From Roseovarius salincola (GTDB lineage: Bacteria > Pseudomonadota > Alphaproteobacteria > Rhodobacterales > Rhodobacteraceae): a stretch of DNA of 64,000 nt. The stretch lies in assembly GCF_026891095.1 (NCBI RefSeq), contig NZ_JAPTNL010000011.1, positions 1 through 64,000 of the forward strand. The letters run 5' to 3'. The notes beneath the pieces were generated by a model that had not been told where the DNA came from, did no database searches, and saw only the letters and a list, made by a program, of their open reading frames with translations. The translations under genes were made by a program, and so were the position numbers. Positions 18,020-29,298 of this stretch are shown piece by piece. Within the stretch, counting starts at the first letter, position 1, and the number at the start of each line of letters is the position of its first letter.

Positions 18020-18943
18020 CTATCGCGAACGGGGTGCCGAGATCCGAGTGCCTTTAGTGCCCTCGAGGATCGCGAGCGCGTCTGCCAGCCGGCCGATCCC
18101 GGCAATCCGGGCTGTTCCGCCGCTGGCAAAGCTTGCCGCCGCCTTTGCCTTCGGGGCCATCGAGCCCGCAGGCAGATTGAGCGCTGGCACCTCATCCGGT
18201 GCAAGGTTTGCGATGCGTTCTGCCGAGTCGGTGCCAAAGCCACGATGGATGCCATCGACATCCGTGAGCAGGAGCAGCGCGTCGGCCCCCAGCCCCTCAG
18301 CGAGCAGAGCGCTTGTTGCATCCTTATCGATCACCGCCTCGACGCCGGTCAGGGCCCCGTCAGGGTTCTCGATCACCGGGATACCGCCGCCACCGGCGCA
18401 GATCACGATCGTGCCATGCAGCAAAAGCAGGCGGATCACCTTGAGATCCGGGATTTCGACAGGCGCCGGCGAGGGCACGACGCGGCGCCATTTCTCGCCA
18501 TCCTGCGCGATGGACCATTTGTGCCGTTCTGCCACGCGCTCTGCCTCCTCGCGGTCATAGACTGGTCCGACGAATTTCGTCGGACTGGCAAATGCCGGAT
18601 CGTCCGGATCAACGCGCACCTGTGTCAGCAGCGAGGCCACCGTTCGGTCATGGTTCAGGGCATTTTCCAGCTCCTGCTCGATGAGATAGCCGATCATGCC
18701 CTCGGTCTCGGCCCCCATCATATCGAGCGGATAGGTCTCGTCAGGCTTGTATGCCATACCCTGCAGCGCCAGCAGCCCGACCTGCGGGCCGTTGCCATGG
18801 GTGACCACCAGATCATGCCCTGCGCGTGCCACCTCAGCCAGCGCTCGGGCGGCTGTGCGGGCATTCTCGCGCTGGTTTTCGGCGGTCAGACTCTGATCCC
18901 GGCGGAGCAACGCATTGCCACCAAGGGCGATCACGACGAGCAT
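18020..18943 (-). CDS. arcC: Carbamate kinase
   Basis: 307-aa amino acid kinase-fold enzyme that makes ATP from carbamoyl phosphate and ADP, the last step of the arginine deiminase pathway. Seen are the N-terminal MLVVIALGGNALLRRDQ, the nucleotide loop VVTHGNGPQVGLLALQ, the insert RRVVPSPAP, GTIVICAGGGGIPVI and VIDKDATSALLAEGLGADAL. ATG 18943 is used because the fold begins there, 4 bp after the arcB stop. Last gene of the leftward arc operon. Confidence 0.94.
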   Translation of the reverse strand: MLVVIALGGNALLRRDQSLTAENQRENARTAARALAEVARAGHDLVVTHGNGPQVGLLALQGMAYKPDETYPLDMMGAETEGMIGYLIEQELENALNHDRTVASLLTQVRVDPDDPAFASPTKFVGPVYDREEAERVAERHKWSIAQDGEKWRRVVPSPAPVEIPDLKVIRLLLLHGTIVICAGGGGIPVIENPDGALTGVEAVIDKDATSALLAEGLGADALLLLTDVDGIHRGFGTDSAERIANLAPDEVPALNLPAGSMAPKAKAAASFASGGTARIAGIGRLADALAILEGTKGTRISAPRSR

Positions 18944-18947
18944 GGCC

Positions 18948-19949
18948 CTAGTCCCCCAATGTGGCGACAAGCACCGCCTTGATCGTGTGGAGCCGGTTCT
19001 CGGCCTGATCGAAGACGATGGACGCCGCGCTTTCGAACACCTCATCGGTCACTTCCATCTCGGGAATGCCGAATTCCGCCTCGATCTGCGCGCCCATCTC
19101 GGTCTCGGCGTTGTGGAAGGCGGGCAGACAATGCAGGAAACGGGTGCGCGGATTGCCAGTGCCCAGCATGACATCCGTCGTCACCCTGTAGGGCTTCAGC
19201 AGCTCGATCCGTTCGGCCCATCTTTCCTTGGGCTCGCCCATCGACACCCAGACATCCGTATAGATGAAATCCGCTCCAAGCGTCGCCTCGGCCACGTCCT
19301 CGGAGATCATTATCTGCGCACGGGTCTCCTGTGCAATCTCGCGCGCCTCGGCCTCGATGGCTTTGTCGGGCCAGCAGGCACGCGGTGCGCAGAGCCGCAC
19401 GTCCATGCCCATCTTGGCCCCGCCGATCAGAAGGCTGTCGCCCATGTTGTTGGCGGCATCGCCCATGAAAGTGAAGGAAATCTCGCGCCACGGCTTCTGC
19501 GCATGTTCCTGCATGGTCAGGAAATCGGCGAGGATCTGGGTGGGATGAAACTCGTCCGTCAGCCCGTTCCAGACCGGCACACCGGCGTATTTGGCCAGTT
19601 CCTCCACTACCGTCTGGCCGAAGCCGCGATACTCGATCCCGTCGAACATGCGTCCCAGCACACGCGCGGTGTCCTTCACCGTCTCCTTGCGCCCGATATG
19701 CGAGCCCGACGGGCCGAGATAGGTGACATTGGCCCCCTGATCATGCGCGGCCACCTCAAAGCCCGCGCGGGTGCGGGTACTGTCCTTTTCGAAGATCAGC
19801 GCGATTTCCTTGCCTTTGAGCAATTCGCGCTCGGTGCCGGCATATTTCGCCGCCTTGAGATCCGCTGAAAGCTTCAGCAGAAACGCGATCTCGGCGGGTG
19901 TGAAATCCCGCAGGGTCAGAAAATGGCGGTTCTTGAGGTTGAAAGCCAT
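18948..19949 (-). CDS. arcB: Ornithine carbamoyltransferase, catabolic context
   Basis: 333 aa. It splits citrulline into ornithine and carbamoyl phosphate when acting with ArcA and ArcC. It has the carbamoyl phosphate loop [16 protein letters not shown] (STRTR), the His-Pro-Thr-Gln motif [10 protein letters not shown] and the ornithine loop [10 protein letters not shown] (HCLP). ATG 19949 fits the usual N-terminus ([16 protein letters not shown]) and follows AAGGGACCC-type sequence. Its position between arcC and the nitroreductase indicates a catabolic rather than a biosynthetic role. Confidence 0.94.
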   Translation of the reverse strand: MAFNLKNRHFLTLRDFTPAEIAFLLKLSADLKAAKYAGTERELLKGKEIALIFEKDSTRTRAGFEVAAHDQGANVTYLGPSGSHIGRKETVKDTARVLGRMFDGIEYRGFGQTVVEELAKYAGVPVWNGLTDEFHPTQILADFLTMQEHAQKPWREISFTFMGDAANNMGDSLLIGGAKMGMDVRLCAPRACWPDKAIEAEAREIAQETRAQIMISEDVAEATLGADFIYTDVWVSMGEPKERWAERIELLKPYRVTTDVMLGTGNPRTRFLHCLPAFHNAETEMGAQIEAEFGIPEMEVTDEVFESAASIVFDQAENRLHTIKAVLVATLGD

Positions 19950-19971
19950 GTGAAGGGTCCCTTTCTTGGTG

Positions 19972-21057
19972 TCAGCCGGATGTGTCCAGTACCGAGTGCA
20001 GGTCGCGCCGTAATGCGTAGGGCATGTCCACCGCCCTCCCCAATCGGATGACGAGCGATGGCCGACCCGCGCACGCACCCACCACGCGGCCCAGATCGCT
20101 GTGATACTCGGACCGCTCGACAGGCTGGTTGAGATGGGCGTGTTTCAGCCCGTGCTTTGTCGCCGCAAGCGCGACGCGCTGAAAGGCCCTGCCGGTTCGG
20201 AACCAGCTTTTCGGCGTGTCATCGCGACTGATGAAGACGGCGAGCGCGGCGGAGCTTTCGATCTGGGATGCGATCTTGCGGCTTTCGCCGGCCGGCCGCA
20301 GGACGAGCGGAAAGATCAGGCGCCCGATCCAGTCGGGAAGCGTCGGGCTTCCGGTCGCCCGCGCGAAAAGCCCGTCACGGCTTTGCAGTGCAGAGGCCTC
20401 GCTGAATCGTATCCAGTCGCGCAGTTCGCGGACGAAATCACGGTCACGCAATTGCGTGGTGTTGGCCGCGACGATCAAATCGCGCAGCTGGGTCTTGGTC
20501 TCGGCATCCTCGACCAGATGGAGGGTGGTGGCTCCGCCCTCTGCCGCCTGCCGCAGCGCGCGGCGCTGCTCTGCCGACAATAGACCGCCATCATAGAGCG
20601 AGCGGGTCGATTGCCGGGATCGGATCGCTTGGATCAGGGGCGAAGCCGCGCAACCTGTATCCTTCAACGTCACCTCGGCGCAGGGCAGGCCGTCGGTGTT
20701 TTCGCGCCACGAGACCGACGCATCCATCCCATAGCCCGTGGCGGCGATGGCCAGCGTTTCGGCCACACAGCCCAAGCTCACGAAAAGATGATGATCGTCG
20801 GGATCGACCACCGGGCAACGCCGCCTTGCATCCGGCCGGATCGCAAGCCGGTCCGGCCCCAGAACCTGAAACGTCCAAGGCTGGGTGTTGTGGCTGTTGG
20901 GGGCCAACGTCGCGAGACGCACCAGTTCGTCCAGCCGCGCCTGTCCCATCGCCGTCCGATCCGGGGCGGCTCGGGTGGCGCGAACCGCGGCGGCATAGCC
21001 AGGCGAGACCCGTGTATCGAAGGTATCCGTACCAGCCTCTCCGCTCAGTTCAGACAT
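19972..21057 (-). CDS. Acg-type nitroreductase family protein
   Basis: 361 aa in the nitroreductase/FMN-binding superfamily, resembling the Acg (Rv2032-like) branch in which two nitroreductase modules lie in one chain. The N-terminal flavin motif [20 protein letters not shown] is typical. The C-terminal module ([20 protein letters not shown] ... LVIRLGRAV) completes the fold. In the mycobacterial Acg branch the FMN site is altered and no reductase activity is established, so the enzymatic role is open. It is embedded between arcA and arcB with short gaps (21 and 22 bp), so it is co-expressed with arginine fermentation. Confidence 0.86.
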   Translation of the reverse strand: MSELSGEAGTDTFDTRVSPGYAAAVRATRAAPDRTAMGQARLDELVRLATLAPNSHNTQPWTFQVLGPDRLAIRPDARRRCPVVDPDDHHLFVSLGCVAETLAIAATGYGMDASVSWRENTDGLPCAEVTLKDTGCAASPLIQAIRSRQSTRSLYDGGLLSAEQRRALRQAAEGGATTLHLVEDAETKTQLRDLIVAANTTQLRDRDFVRELRDWIRFSEASALQSRDGLFARATGSPTLPDWIGRLIFPLVLRPAGESRKIASQIESSAALAVFISRDDTPKSWFRTGRAFQRVALAATKHGLKHAHLNQPVERSEYHSDLGRVVGACAGRPSLVIRLGRAVDMPYALRRDLHSVLDTSG

Positions 21058-21078
21058 GTCCGCTCTTCCTCCACCGCC

Positions 21079-22308
21079 TCAGGCCGGATCGCGGATGGTG
21101 GGACAGCTCATGCAGCGTCCGCCGCCGCGACCGCGGCCAAGCTCGGCACCCGGCACCTCAAGCACCTCAATGCCTTCAGCGCGCAGGGCGGCATTGGTGT
21201 CATCGTTGCGGTCATAGCCGACAACGACGCCCGGTCGCAGGGCCAGCACATTGTTGCCGTCGTTCCATTGTTCGCGCGATTCCTCGAAGGCGTCGTTCCC
21301 GCCGGTGGGAACGATGCGCAGGCGCGCATATCCCATCGCCTCGGCCAGAACCACGAACATCGGCGCATCGCTGCGCCGGATGTCGAGCGGCGCCTTGCCC
21401 TCGCCGGGACGCAGGTCGAACACCCGCATTTCGTCGGCCACCTCGGTAAAGCTGGTGACCACGTCCCCGCCACAGAAGGTGAAGACCGTATCGAGGTGCA
21501 TCGCCGCGCGCGATTTTGGCAATTGACAGGCCAGCACGCGGGTCGCGCGACCTTGGTCGAAAAGCGCCTCTGCCAGCAGCCCCACCGCCTGCGGCGAGGT
21601 CCGTTCGCCCATGCCGATCAGCACCAGCCCGTTGCCCACCGGCATCACGTCGCCGCCTTCCAGTGTCGCGCGTCCAAAATCCCGCGTCGGATCGCCCCAG
21701 AGCACCTCGGCCCGGCCCGCGAATTTCGGGTTGAACCGATAGATCGCTGCCATCAGCAGTGTCTCGGGGCGGCGCGCCTGCCAATACATCGGGTTGAGGG
21801 TGACACCCGAATAAATCCAGGCGCTGTTGTCGCGGGTAAATAGCGTGTTGGGCAGCGGCGGCAGCACAAAGCCAAGCCCACCCAGATACGCTCCGAACAT
21901 GCCCGCGGGCTCGAACGGCAGATCCCCTACCGTCAGCCCGCCCATCAGGAATTCGGCAAGTGTGGGACCCGGAAGTTCATCCATCCAGGCCCGCAGATCC
22001 TTAAGCATGCCGACCCCGATCTCCTGTGGCGTTATCCGGTGATCAAGCACCCATGCACGCGCCTCCGGAATGTCGAGCACCTCACCCAGCAGGACCCCGG
22101 TATCGAGCACATCGATGCCTTCGCCTCGCATCAGGTCTGCAAAGACGTCATGGTCCTTCTGCGCCTGCTTCACCCAGAACACATCGTCGAAAAGCAGATC
22201 ATCGCAGTTCTGCGGCGTCAGGCGCCTATGCGCGAGTCCGGGTTTGCAAACGATAACCTGTCGCAGCCGCCCGGTCTCGGAATGCACGCCCAGTTGGTCC
22301 TCGCTCAT
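21079..22308 (-). CDS. arcA: Arginine deiminase
   Basis: 409 aa; converts arginine to citrulline and ammonia. The beta/alpha propeller signatures are present: [60 protein letters not shown] (His and acidic catalytic residues) and the C-terminal nucleophile in GGGRCMSCP. Length is normal for bacterial ArcA. The start overlaps the stop of the upstream carrier gene by 4 bp. Confidence 0.95.
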   Translation of the reverse strand: MSEDQLGVHSETGRLRQVIVCKPGLAHRRLTPQNCDDLLFDDVFWVKQAQKDHDVFADLMRGEGIDVLDTGVLLGEVLDIPEARAWVLDHRITPQEIGVGMLKDLRAWMDELPGPTLAEFLMGGLTVGDLPFEPAGMFGAYLGGLGFVLPPLPNTLFTRDNSAWIYSGVTLNPMYWQARRPETLLMAAIYRFNPKFAGRAEVLWGDPTRDFGRATLEGGDVMPVGNGLVLIGMGERTSPQAVGLLAEALFDQGRATRVLACQLPKSRAAMHLDTVFTFCGGDVVTSFTEVADEMRVFDLRPGEGKAPLDIRRSDAPMFVVLAEAMGYARLRIVPTGGNDAFEESREQWNDGNNVLALRPGVVVGYDRNDDTNAALRAEGIEVLEVPGAELGRGRGGGRCMSCPTIRDPA

Positions 22309-23765
22309 GCCACACCTCCCATCGCAGCACCAACCGCCAATACCCCCATGATGAACACCGTCAGGATCACCAGCAGCGGCCAGATGAAGACGATCCAGCG
22401 GTCATAGGGCACCCGCCCGATGGCCAGCCCGCCGATTACCACCGCAAATGTCGGGTTGATCAGGTTCACCAGCCCGTTGGCGGATTGATAGGCGGTCACC
22501 ACGAGATCGCGCCCGACGCCTGCAAAATCGGCCAGCGGTGCCAGAATCGGCATCGACAGCACCGCAAGACCCGACGACGAAGGCACGAAGAAACTCATCG
22601 CGACCTCTATCCCGAACATCGCTGAGATGAAGGCGACGCTGGAGAGATCGCCCAACGTCTCCGCCGCAGCGTGCAGGATCGTGTCGACGATCAGACCCTG
22701 TTCCATGATCACGACGATCCCGCGCGCCAGTCCGATGACCAGCGCCACGCCCAAGAGATCGCGCGCGCCATCGACGAAGGCACCGGTGAGGCCCTTCTCG
22801 CCCAGCCGTCCGATAATGCCGATCACGATGGCCGAGCCCACGAACAGCGCCCCCATGCGTGCCATCCACCAGTCCTGTGTCGCCACGCCCCAGATCATCG
22901 CGCCGAATGTGGCGGCAAAGATGATCAGGATGATCTTTTGGGTGCCGCTCAGGGTGTCGTCCTCGTCCGCAGTGTCGCCATCTTTCAGGAAATGCCGCTC
23001 ATGCGCCGGCCATTGCCGTGCGACGGCCGATCTGTCACGCTCCGCCTTCACCCGGTGCGCATAGCGCATGACATAGGCGATACAGATCGCCAACCCGCCC
23101 AGCAGGATGACGAAACGCAGCACGATGCCATCCGTAAAGGGGATCGAGGCTGCGTCAGAGGCGATGATCGTGGCGAAGGGATTGATCGTGGAGCCCAGCA
23201 CACCGATGCCCGCACCAATCAGAATGATCGCCACCCCGGTAACCGCATCATAACCAGCGCGCAACACCACGGGCAGCAGGATCGCGTAGAAGGCCAGCGT
23301 TTCCTCGGCCATGCCGTAACTCGTGCCGCCGGCCGCGAACAGCGCCATCAGGATCGGGATCATCCAGATCTCGCGCCCCTCCATGGCCCGCATCGACTGT
23401 CTGATGCCCGTATTGATGGAGCCGGTCGCGTTCACCACCCCCAGAAATCCGCCCAGCATCAGAACGAAGAGCGCCACATCGATGGCATTGGCGGCGTAGC
23501 TGTCGGGATCGTAGAACCCGCCGATCGGGGCAAGCAGAACGTCGATCAGGTTTTGGGGATTACTCTCGACCGTCTGGTAGGTGCCGGACACGGCAACCTC
23601 GCGGCCGACGTCCTCGTTCATCTCGCGGTCATATTGCCCGGCGGGGATGATCCAGGTGAGTACAGCAACCAGAATGATCAGCGCAAAAAGGATCGTGTAG
23701 GCCGTCGGAAAGCGTGATTGCAGGTCGGCCTCCGGATCCTGCGGCGTTTCGGATGACTCGGACAT
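22305..23765 (-). CDS. YfcC/ArcD-like basic amino acid carrier
   Basis: 486-aa polytopic membrane protein of the YfcC branch of the ion transporter superfamily, with about 12 hydrophobic segments. The conserved re-entrant region is [20 protein letters not shown], followed by [20 protein letters not shown]; the C-terminal half has the matching [20 protein letters not shown]. As the first gene of the arc operon it most likely exchanges arginine for ornithine, replacing canonical ArcD; this role is inferred from context. A TTAAC-type operator lies 62 bp upstream. Confidence 0.85.
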   Translation of the reverse strand: MSESSETPQDPEADLQSRFPTAYTILFALIILVAVLTWIIPAGQYDREMNEDVGREVAVSGTYQTVESNPQNLIDVLLAPIGGFYDPDSYAANAIDVALFVLMLGGFLGVVNATGSINTGIRQSMRAMEGREIWMIPILMALFAAGGTSYGMAEETLAFYAILLPVVLRAGYDAVTGVAIILIGAGIGVLGSTINPFATIIASDAASIPFTDGIVLRFVILLGGLAICIAYVMRYAHRVKAERDRSAVARQWPAHERHFLKDGDTADEDDTLSGTQKIILIIFAATFGAMIWGVATQDWWMARMGALFVGSAIVIGIIGRLGEKGLTGAFVDGARDLLGVALVIGLARGIVVIMEQGLIVDTILHAAAETLGDLSSVAFISAMFGIEVAMSFFVPSSSGLAVLSMPILAPLADFAGVGRDLVVTAYQSANGLVNLINPTFAVVIGGLAIGRVPYDRWIVFIWPLLVILTVFIMGVLAVGAAMGGVA

Positions 23766-23826
23766 GATCGCTCCCGCATGCTTTCAAAAACGTCGGCAAA
23801 CTTTAGGAGCATAAGGCCGCTCGACA

Positions 23827-23840
23827 TTAACCTGCGTTAA
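23827..23840. promoter_or_regulatory. Crp/Fnr-type operator TTAACCTGCGTTAA, arc promoter
   Basis: Perfect 5-4-5 inverted repeat 62 bp upstream of the carrier gene (first arc gene, minus strand). The spacing fits an activator site near -40 for the leftward transcript. Confidence 0.8.
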
Positions 23841-23877
23841 GCACCGCCGAGAAACCGAGGGCAGACATCTTTTGGGT

Positions 23878-23891
23878 TTAACTTCGATCAA
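23878..23891. promoter_or_regulatory. Crp/Fnr-type operator TTAACTTCGATCAA, atp promoter
   Basis: Second site in the arc/atp divergent region, 55 bp upstream of atpD on the plus strand. The two sites thus pair one with each operon. Confidence 0.76.
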
Positions 23892-23925
23892 GGTCAACGC
23901 CGGCAGCCTTGCATTACTCTCATAA

Positions 23926-25725
<1,800 letters not shown>

Positions 25726-25729
<4 letters not shown>

Positions 25730-26013
25730 CGCGCGATCCCGAGGACGAGTCCGAGACCATTACCCGCAAGGCGGCCCGCATGCAGGAGGCCCGAAAGCGC
25801 CGCAAGGAAAGTGCATGGCGCGGGCTGGGTATGTTCGGCCTTGTCGGATGGGCCGTGGCCGTGCCGATCATCGCCGGAATCGCCCTGGGCCGCTGGATCG
25901 ACGCACGCTGGCCGGGCGAGACCTCATGGACATTGGCGCTGCTTCTGGCGGGGGCCTTTCTCGGCGCGCTGAACGCGTGGTTCTGGGTGCAACGGGAGGG
26001 GCGTGATGATTGA
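25726..26013 (+). CDS. atpQ: N-ATPase accessory membrane protein AtpQ (AtpI-like)
   Basis: 95 aa. A basic N-terminal helix (ITRKAARMQEARKRRKESAW) precedes two hydrophobic helices (FGLVGWAVAVPIIAGIALG and TLALLLAGAFLGALNAWFWV) with the GRWIDARWPG linker typical of AtpI/ATPase gene 1 proteins. These assist assembly of the c-ring or bring in divalent ions. It overlaps atpC by 4 bp and the following antiporter gene by a few bases. Confidence 0.85.
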
Positions 26014-27229
26014 CACCGGCGAGCCACATGCCGCAATCCTGTTGCTCATGGGGCTTGTAAGCCTGCTGGCAGTGCCGATGCGCGCGGTGTTTACCCGCGT
26101 CTCGATGCCGAGTATGATCGGCTTCATCCTGCTTGGTGTGGCCTTGTCGCTTGGCTCCACCATGACCGGGTTCGCGGAAGGCACGTTGAACGAGCAGGTG
26201 CCGTTCCTGGCAAAGATCGGCATCGTTGTGCTGTTGTTTCGGATCGGGCTGGAGAGCGATCTGGGCAAATTGCGCCGGCAACTCGGACGCGCGGCGCTGA
26301 TCTGGCTGCCAAACATGGTGCTCGGGGGGACCGCCGCATTTGCACTCGTGGTGTTGTGGCCGGGGCTGGGGCTGATCCCCGCCCTCTTTACGGGGATTGC
26401 CGCGAGCGCGACGAGTATCGGCATCTCTGCCGGGATCTGGGAGGCTACAGGCGCACTCGACAGCGACACCGGTGCCCTGCTGCTGGACGCGGCAGAGCTG
26501 GACGATGTCTCGGCCGTGGTGCTGCTCAGCGTGTTGTTCGCCGTGGGCCCCCTGCTGAAACAGCCCGAAGGGGCCGCGATCCTTGTGCCGGCACTCAAAG
26601 CGGGGGCGATACAGCTACTGCTGGCGGCACTGTTCAGCATCGCCTGTTACCTGTTCTCCCGTTGGCTGGAAAAACCGCTTTCCGACGGCTTCGCTGAATT
26701 GTCGCCAACATACGGGCCGATTGTCCTTGCGACCGGTGCGGCCTTCGTGATCGCGTCCATGGCCGAATTCATGGGCCTCTCGATAGCCATTGGCGCGCTC
26801 TTTGCGGGACTGGCTTTCAGCCGCGATCCGGCGGAGCGGAATATCGACGAGGCGTTCGGCGTTCTGCTGACGGTGTTCGGGCCATTCTTTTTTGTGGCCA
26901 TAGGGCTTTCGGTAGATACAAACTTGGTGAGCGGGGCGGTCGGGCTCGCAGCCGCCCTTGCCGGTATGGCCGTGGTTGGCAAGCTCTTGGGCGCAGGTTT
27001 TCCTGCGGCCGTCATGCTCGGCTGGCGGCAGGGCGCACTGATTGGGTTCAGCATGGTGCCGCGTGCAGAGATTTTTCTGCTGGTCATGCTCTTCGGTTTG
27101 ACGCTCGGTGCCTGGGCCGTACCGCAAGCCCTCTACAATGCTGCTGTGCTGGCTAGCATCGTCACCTGCATCATCGGTCCGGTCATTGTCGGGGTGATGC
27201 TTCGCCCGACAGAAGGAAACGCGATATGA
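26006..27229 (+). CDS. CPA2-type cation:proton antiporter inside the N-ATPase operon
   Basis: 407-aa protein with about 11-12 transmembrane segments. KIGIVVLLFRIGLESDLGKL is the Kef/NapA-like signature, and DAAELDDVSAVVLLSVL carries paired Asp residues where electrogenic Na+/H+ exchangers have DD. The C-terminal half includes MVPRAEIFLLVMLFG. No TrkA-N or other regulatory domain follows, unlike KefB/C. ATG 26006 is favoured by GGGAGGGG just upstream; the overlapping GTG 26003 is the alternative. It overlaps atpQ upstream and atpR downstream (4 bp), so it is an integral operon member. Ion specificity cannot be read from sequence. Confidence 0.85.
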   Translation: MIDTGEPHAAILLLMGLVSLLAVPMRAVFTRVSMPSMIGFILLGVALSLGSTMTGFAEGTLNEQVPFLAKIGIVVLLFRIGLESDLGKLRRQLGRAALIWLPNMVLGGTAAFALVVLWPGLGLIPALFTGIAASATSIGISAGIWEATGALDSDTGALLLDAAELDDVSAVVLLSVLFAVGPLLKQPEGAAILVPALKAGAIQLLLAALFSIACYLFSRWLEKPLSDGFAELSPTYGPIVLATGAAFVIASMAEFMGLSIAIGALFAGLAFSRDPAERNIDEAFGVLLTVFGPFFFVAIGLSVDTNLVSGAVGLAAALAGMAVVGKLLGAGFPAAVMLGWRQGALIGFSMVPRAEIFLLVMLFGLTLGAWAVPQALYNAAVLASIVTCIIGPVIVGVMLRPTEGNAI

Positions 27230-27510
27230 CGGAGAGCCTCGCAATATTGGCCGGAGGCGTATTCGGCTTGCTTTACATGGGCGTGTTATGGGCCGCGGTG
27301 CGCATCCTGACATCGGGGCAAAGCGTGTGGCTCTTCGCGGCCATGGGGTTGCTCCGGGCGGGTTTGCTTGTGGGCGCGCTCTGGCTGGTCCTGCGGAGCG
27401 GCGCAACAGCCTCGAACCTCGTGTTTGGCGTGCTGGGGTTCATTGCCGTCCGGCTGCTCGCCACGCGTTTTGTGAAACCTGCACATCCGGAGCGCGCATC
27501 ATGGAAATAA
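27226..27510 (+). CDS. atpR: N-ATPase accessory membrane protein AtpR
   Basis: 94-aa protein with three hydrophobic helices (AILAGGVFGLLYMGVLWAAV, GLLRAGLLVGALWLVL, VFGVLGFIAVRLLATRF). The conserved arginines inside the second and third helices are a feature of AtpR. AtpR is specific to N-ATPase operons and is thought to interact with the c-ring glutamates during assembly. It overlaps the antiporter by 4 bp and atpB by 10 bp. Confidence 0.84.
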   Translation: MTESLAILAGGVFGLLYMGVLWAAVRILTSGQSVWLFAAMGLLRAGLLVGALWLVLRSGATASNLVFGVLGFIAVRLLATRFVKPAHPERASWK

Positions 27511-28223
27511 GTCCCGACGTCTGGGTTCTCTACGAATGGCGGGGGCTGCGTCTCAATGCCACCATCGTGTTCACATGGGGCGTCATGGCGCTGCTGGTGG
27601 TTTTGTCATGGATCATCACCACGCGGCTGAGCGAGGGCGAAACCGTGTCGCGCTGGCAGGTCATGCTGGAGGTGGTGGTCACCACGATCCGCGACCAGAT
27701 CGACGAGGTCGGCGCGTCCGACCCTGAACGGTACCTGCCATTCATAGGCACGCTCTTCCTGTTCATCGCGACCGCCAACCTGCTCACCATCCTGCCCGGC
27801 TACCAGCCACCGACCGGGTCGCTCTCGACCACCGCGGCGCTGGCGATATGCGTGCTTATCGCGGTGCCGCTATTCTCGATCACCCGGCGCGGGCTGCGCG
27901 CCTATCTGAAATCCTATCTTCGGCCAAGCCCGTTCATGCTGCCCTTCAATCTCATCAGCGAGCTGTCGCGCACGATTGCGCTGGCGGTCCGGCTGTATGG
28001 AAATGTGATGAGCGGCACGGTGATCGTCGGTATCCTGATCAGCGTGGCACCCTTCTTTTTCCCGGTCCTCATGCAATTACTGGGTCTGCTTACCGGCCTG
28101 ATTCAGGCCTATATCTTTGCCATTCTGGCGATGGTCTATATCGCGTCCGCAAGCCGCGCCCAACACAAGAACGATCCCGCCCCTGATGCCGAACACTCCC
28201 GAACATCGCGAAAAGGAGACTGA
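27501..28223 (+). CDS. atpB: N-type ATPase subunit a
   Basis: 240-aa membrane stator subunit. The essential arginine lies in LAVRLYGNVMSG (about residue 164), followed by the final helix GLLTGLIQAYIFAILAMVYI with the usual Gln. The start at ATG 27501 overlaps the end of atpR; an upstream in-frame extension is not protein-like. The C-terminus is basic and polar. It forms the ion half-channels against the AtpE ring. Confidence 0.92.
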   Translation: MEISPDVWVLYEWRGLRLNATIVFTWGVMALLVVLSWIITTRLSEGETVSRWQVMLEVVVTTIRDQIDEVGASDPERYLPFIGTLFLFIATANLLTILPGYQPPTGSLSTTAALAICVLIAVPLFSITRRGLRAYLKSYLRPSPFMLPFNLISELSRTIALAVRLYGNVMSGTVIVGILISVAPFFFPVLMQLLGLLTGLIQAYIFAILAMVYIASASRAQHKNDPAPDAEHSRTSRKGD

Positions 28224-28225
28224 CC

Positions 28226-28504
28226 ATGGACCCCGCGACAATCATTGCCATGATCTCGATCATCACGGCGGGTCTGACCATCGCCATCGGCTCGATCGGG
28301 CCGGCATTGGCCGAGGGGCGTGCGGCAGCGCAGGCCCTGCAGGCGTTGGCGCAACAACCCGATGCTTCGAATACCATCACTCGCACGCTGTTCGTCAGTC
28401 TCGCGATGATCGAATCTACGGCCATCTACTGCTTCGTCGTCTCGATGATCCTGCTCTTCGCGAACCCGTTCGTCGATCTGACGGCCCTGGGTGGTGGAGG
28501 CTGA
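28226..28504 (+). CDS. atpE: N-type ATPase subunit c
   Basis: 92-aa two-helix proteolipid. Helix 1 has GSIGPALAEGRA with a glutamate (E30) where Na+-type rings such as Ilyobacter have Gln. Helix 2 has MIESTAIY, giving E63, S64, T65 and Y68, the pattern of a Na+-coordinating site. The hairpin therefore carries two acidic residues in the membrane, known for N-ATPase c subunits. Na+ versus H+ specificity is inferred, not certain. Length is slightly longer than classic c subunits. Confidence 0.93.
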   Translation: MDPATIIAMISIITAGLTIAIGSIGPALAEGRAAAQALQALAQQPDASNTITRTLFVSLAMIESTAIYCFVVSMILLFANPFVDLTALGGGG

Positions 28505-28507
28505 TCC

Positions 28508-29296
28508 ATGCAGATCGACTGGCTGACCGTTGCCGCCCAGATTGTCAATTTTCTTGTTCTTATTTGGCTGCTGCAACGGTTTCTTTACCGCCCGATCACC
28601 GATGCCATGGCCCGACGCGAGGCCCGGATCGAAGAGCGGCTTTCTGATGCAATGTCCCGCCGAAAGGAAGCCGAGGATGAGGCCGAAGACCTGCGCAAGA
28701 AGCGTGAGGAGCTTGAGAAATCAAAGCAGGAGATGCTTGAGGAGGCGCGCGAGGAGGCCGACGAGCTCAGGCAGCGGCTGGAGCAGGACATCCGCGACGA
28801 GGTCGAGCAAAAACGCGAGACCTGGCACGAGATGCTCAAGGATGAACGCGCCGATTTTGTCCGGGAGTTGCAGCGCCAGGCCGGGCACAAGCTGCTGAAT
28901 ATCTCGGGTCGGCTGGTGGCCGAGTTCACATCGGGTAAGTTGGACGACCGGATTGCGCAGAGCTTCATCGCAAATCTGAAGGATCTGGACACAAACACAC
29001 GCAAGAAGATGGCCGCCGCCGCCGACAGCGCGGACGGCCCTGCGCTGGTGGAAACCGCGGCTGCGCTGGAAACGGCTGACCGCGGAAAAGTCACCCGTGC
29101 GATCCACGAAGAGTTCGAGACCGACATCGAGGTGGATTACCGGGTGGATGACGAGGTGCTGCTCGGTGTGCGCCTGACCATCGGCGAACAGACCGTCGAA
29201 TGGTCGGCCGCCCGGCATCTCAATCGGTTGAACCGCGAACTTGACGCGCTTCTGGACTCTGCCAGAACGGTCAGGCGCAGAAAGACCGCGGATTAG
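28508..29296 (+). CDS. atpF: N-type ATPase subunit b with delta-like C-terminus
   Basis: 262 aa, far longer than a usual b subunit (about 160). One N-terminal membrane helix ([19 protein letters not shown]) leads into a long Glu/Arg/Lys coiled coil (residues 30-130). The globular end, with [25 protein letters not shown], resembles the delta/OSCP C-terminus. The operon has no separate delta gene, so this fusion-like b probably performs both stator functions, as known for N-ATPases. Confidence 0.9.
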   Translation: MQIDWLTVAAQIVNFLVLIWLLQRFLYRPITDAMARREARIEERLSDAMSRRKEAEDEAEDLRKKREELEKSKQEMLEEAREEADELRQRLEQDIRDEVEQKRETWHEMLKDERADFVRELQRQAGHKLLNISGRLVAEFTSGKLDDRIAQSFIANLKDLDTNTRKKMAAAADSADGPALVETAAALETADRGKVTRAIHEEFETDIEVDYRVDDEVLLGVRLTIGEQTVEWSAARHLNRLNRELDALLDSARTVRRRKTAD

Positions 29297-29298
29297 AT

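Noticed and set aside
22671-23717. 348-codon plus-strand frame over the YfcC-like carrier
   Set aside because: Composition dominated by Arg/His/Asp/Gln, as expected opposite a membrane protein; no motif.
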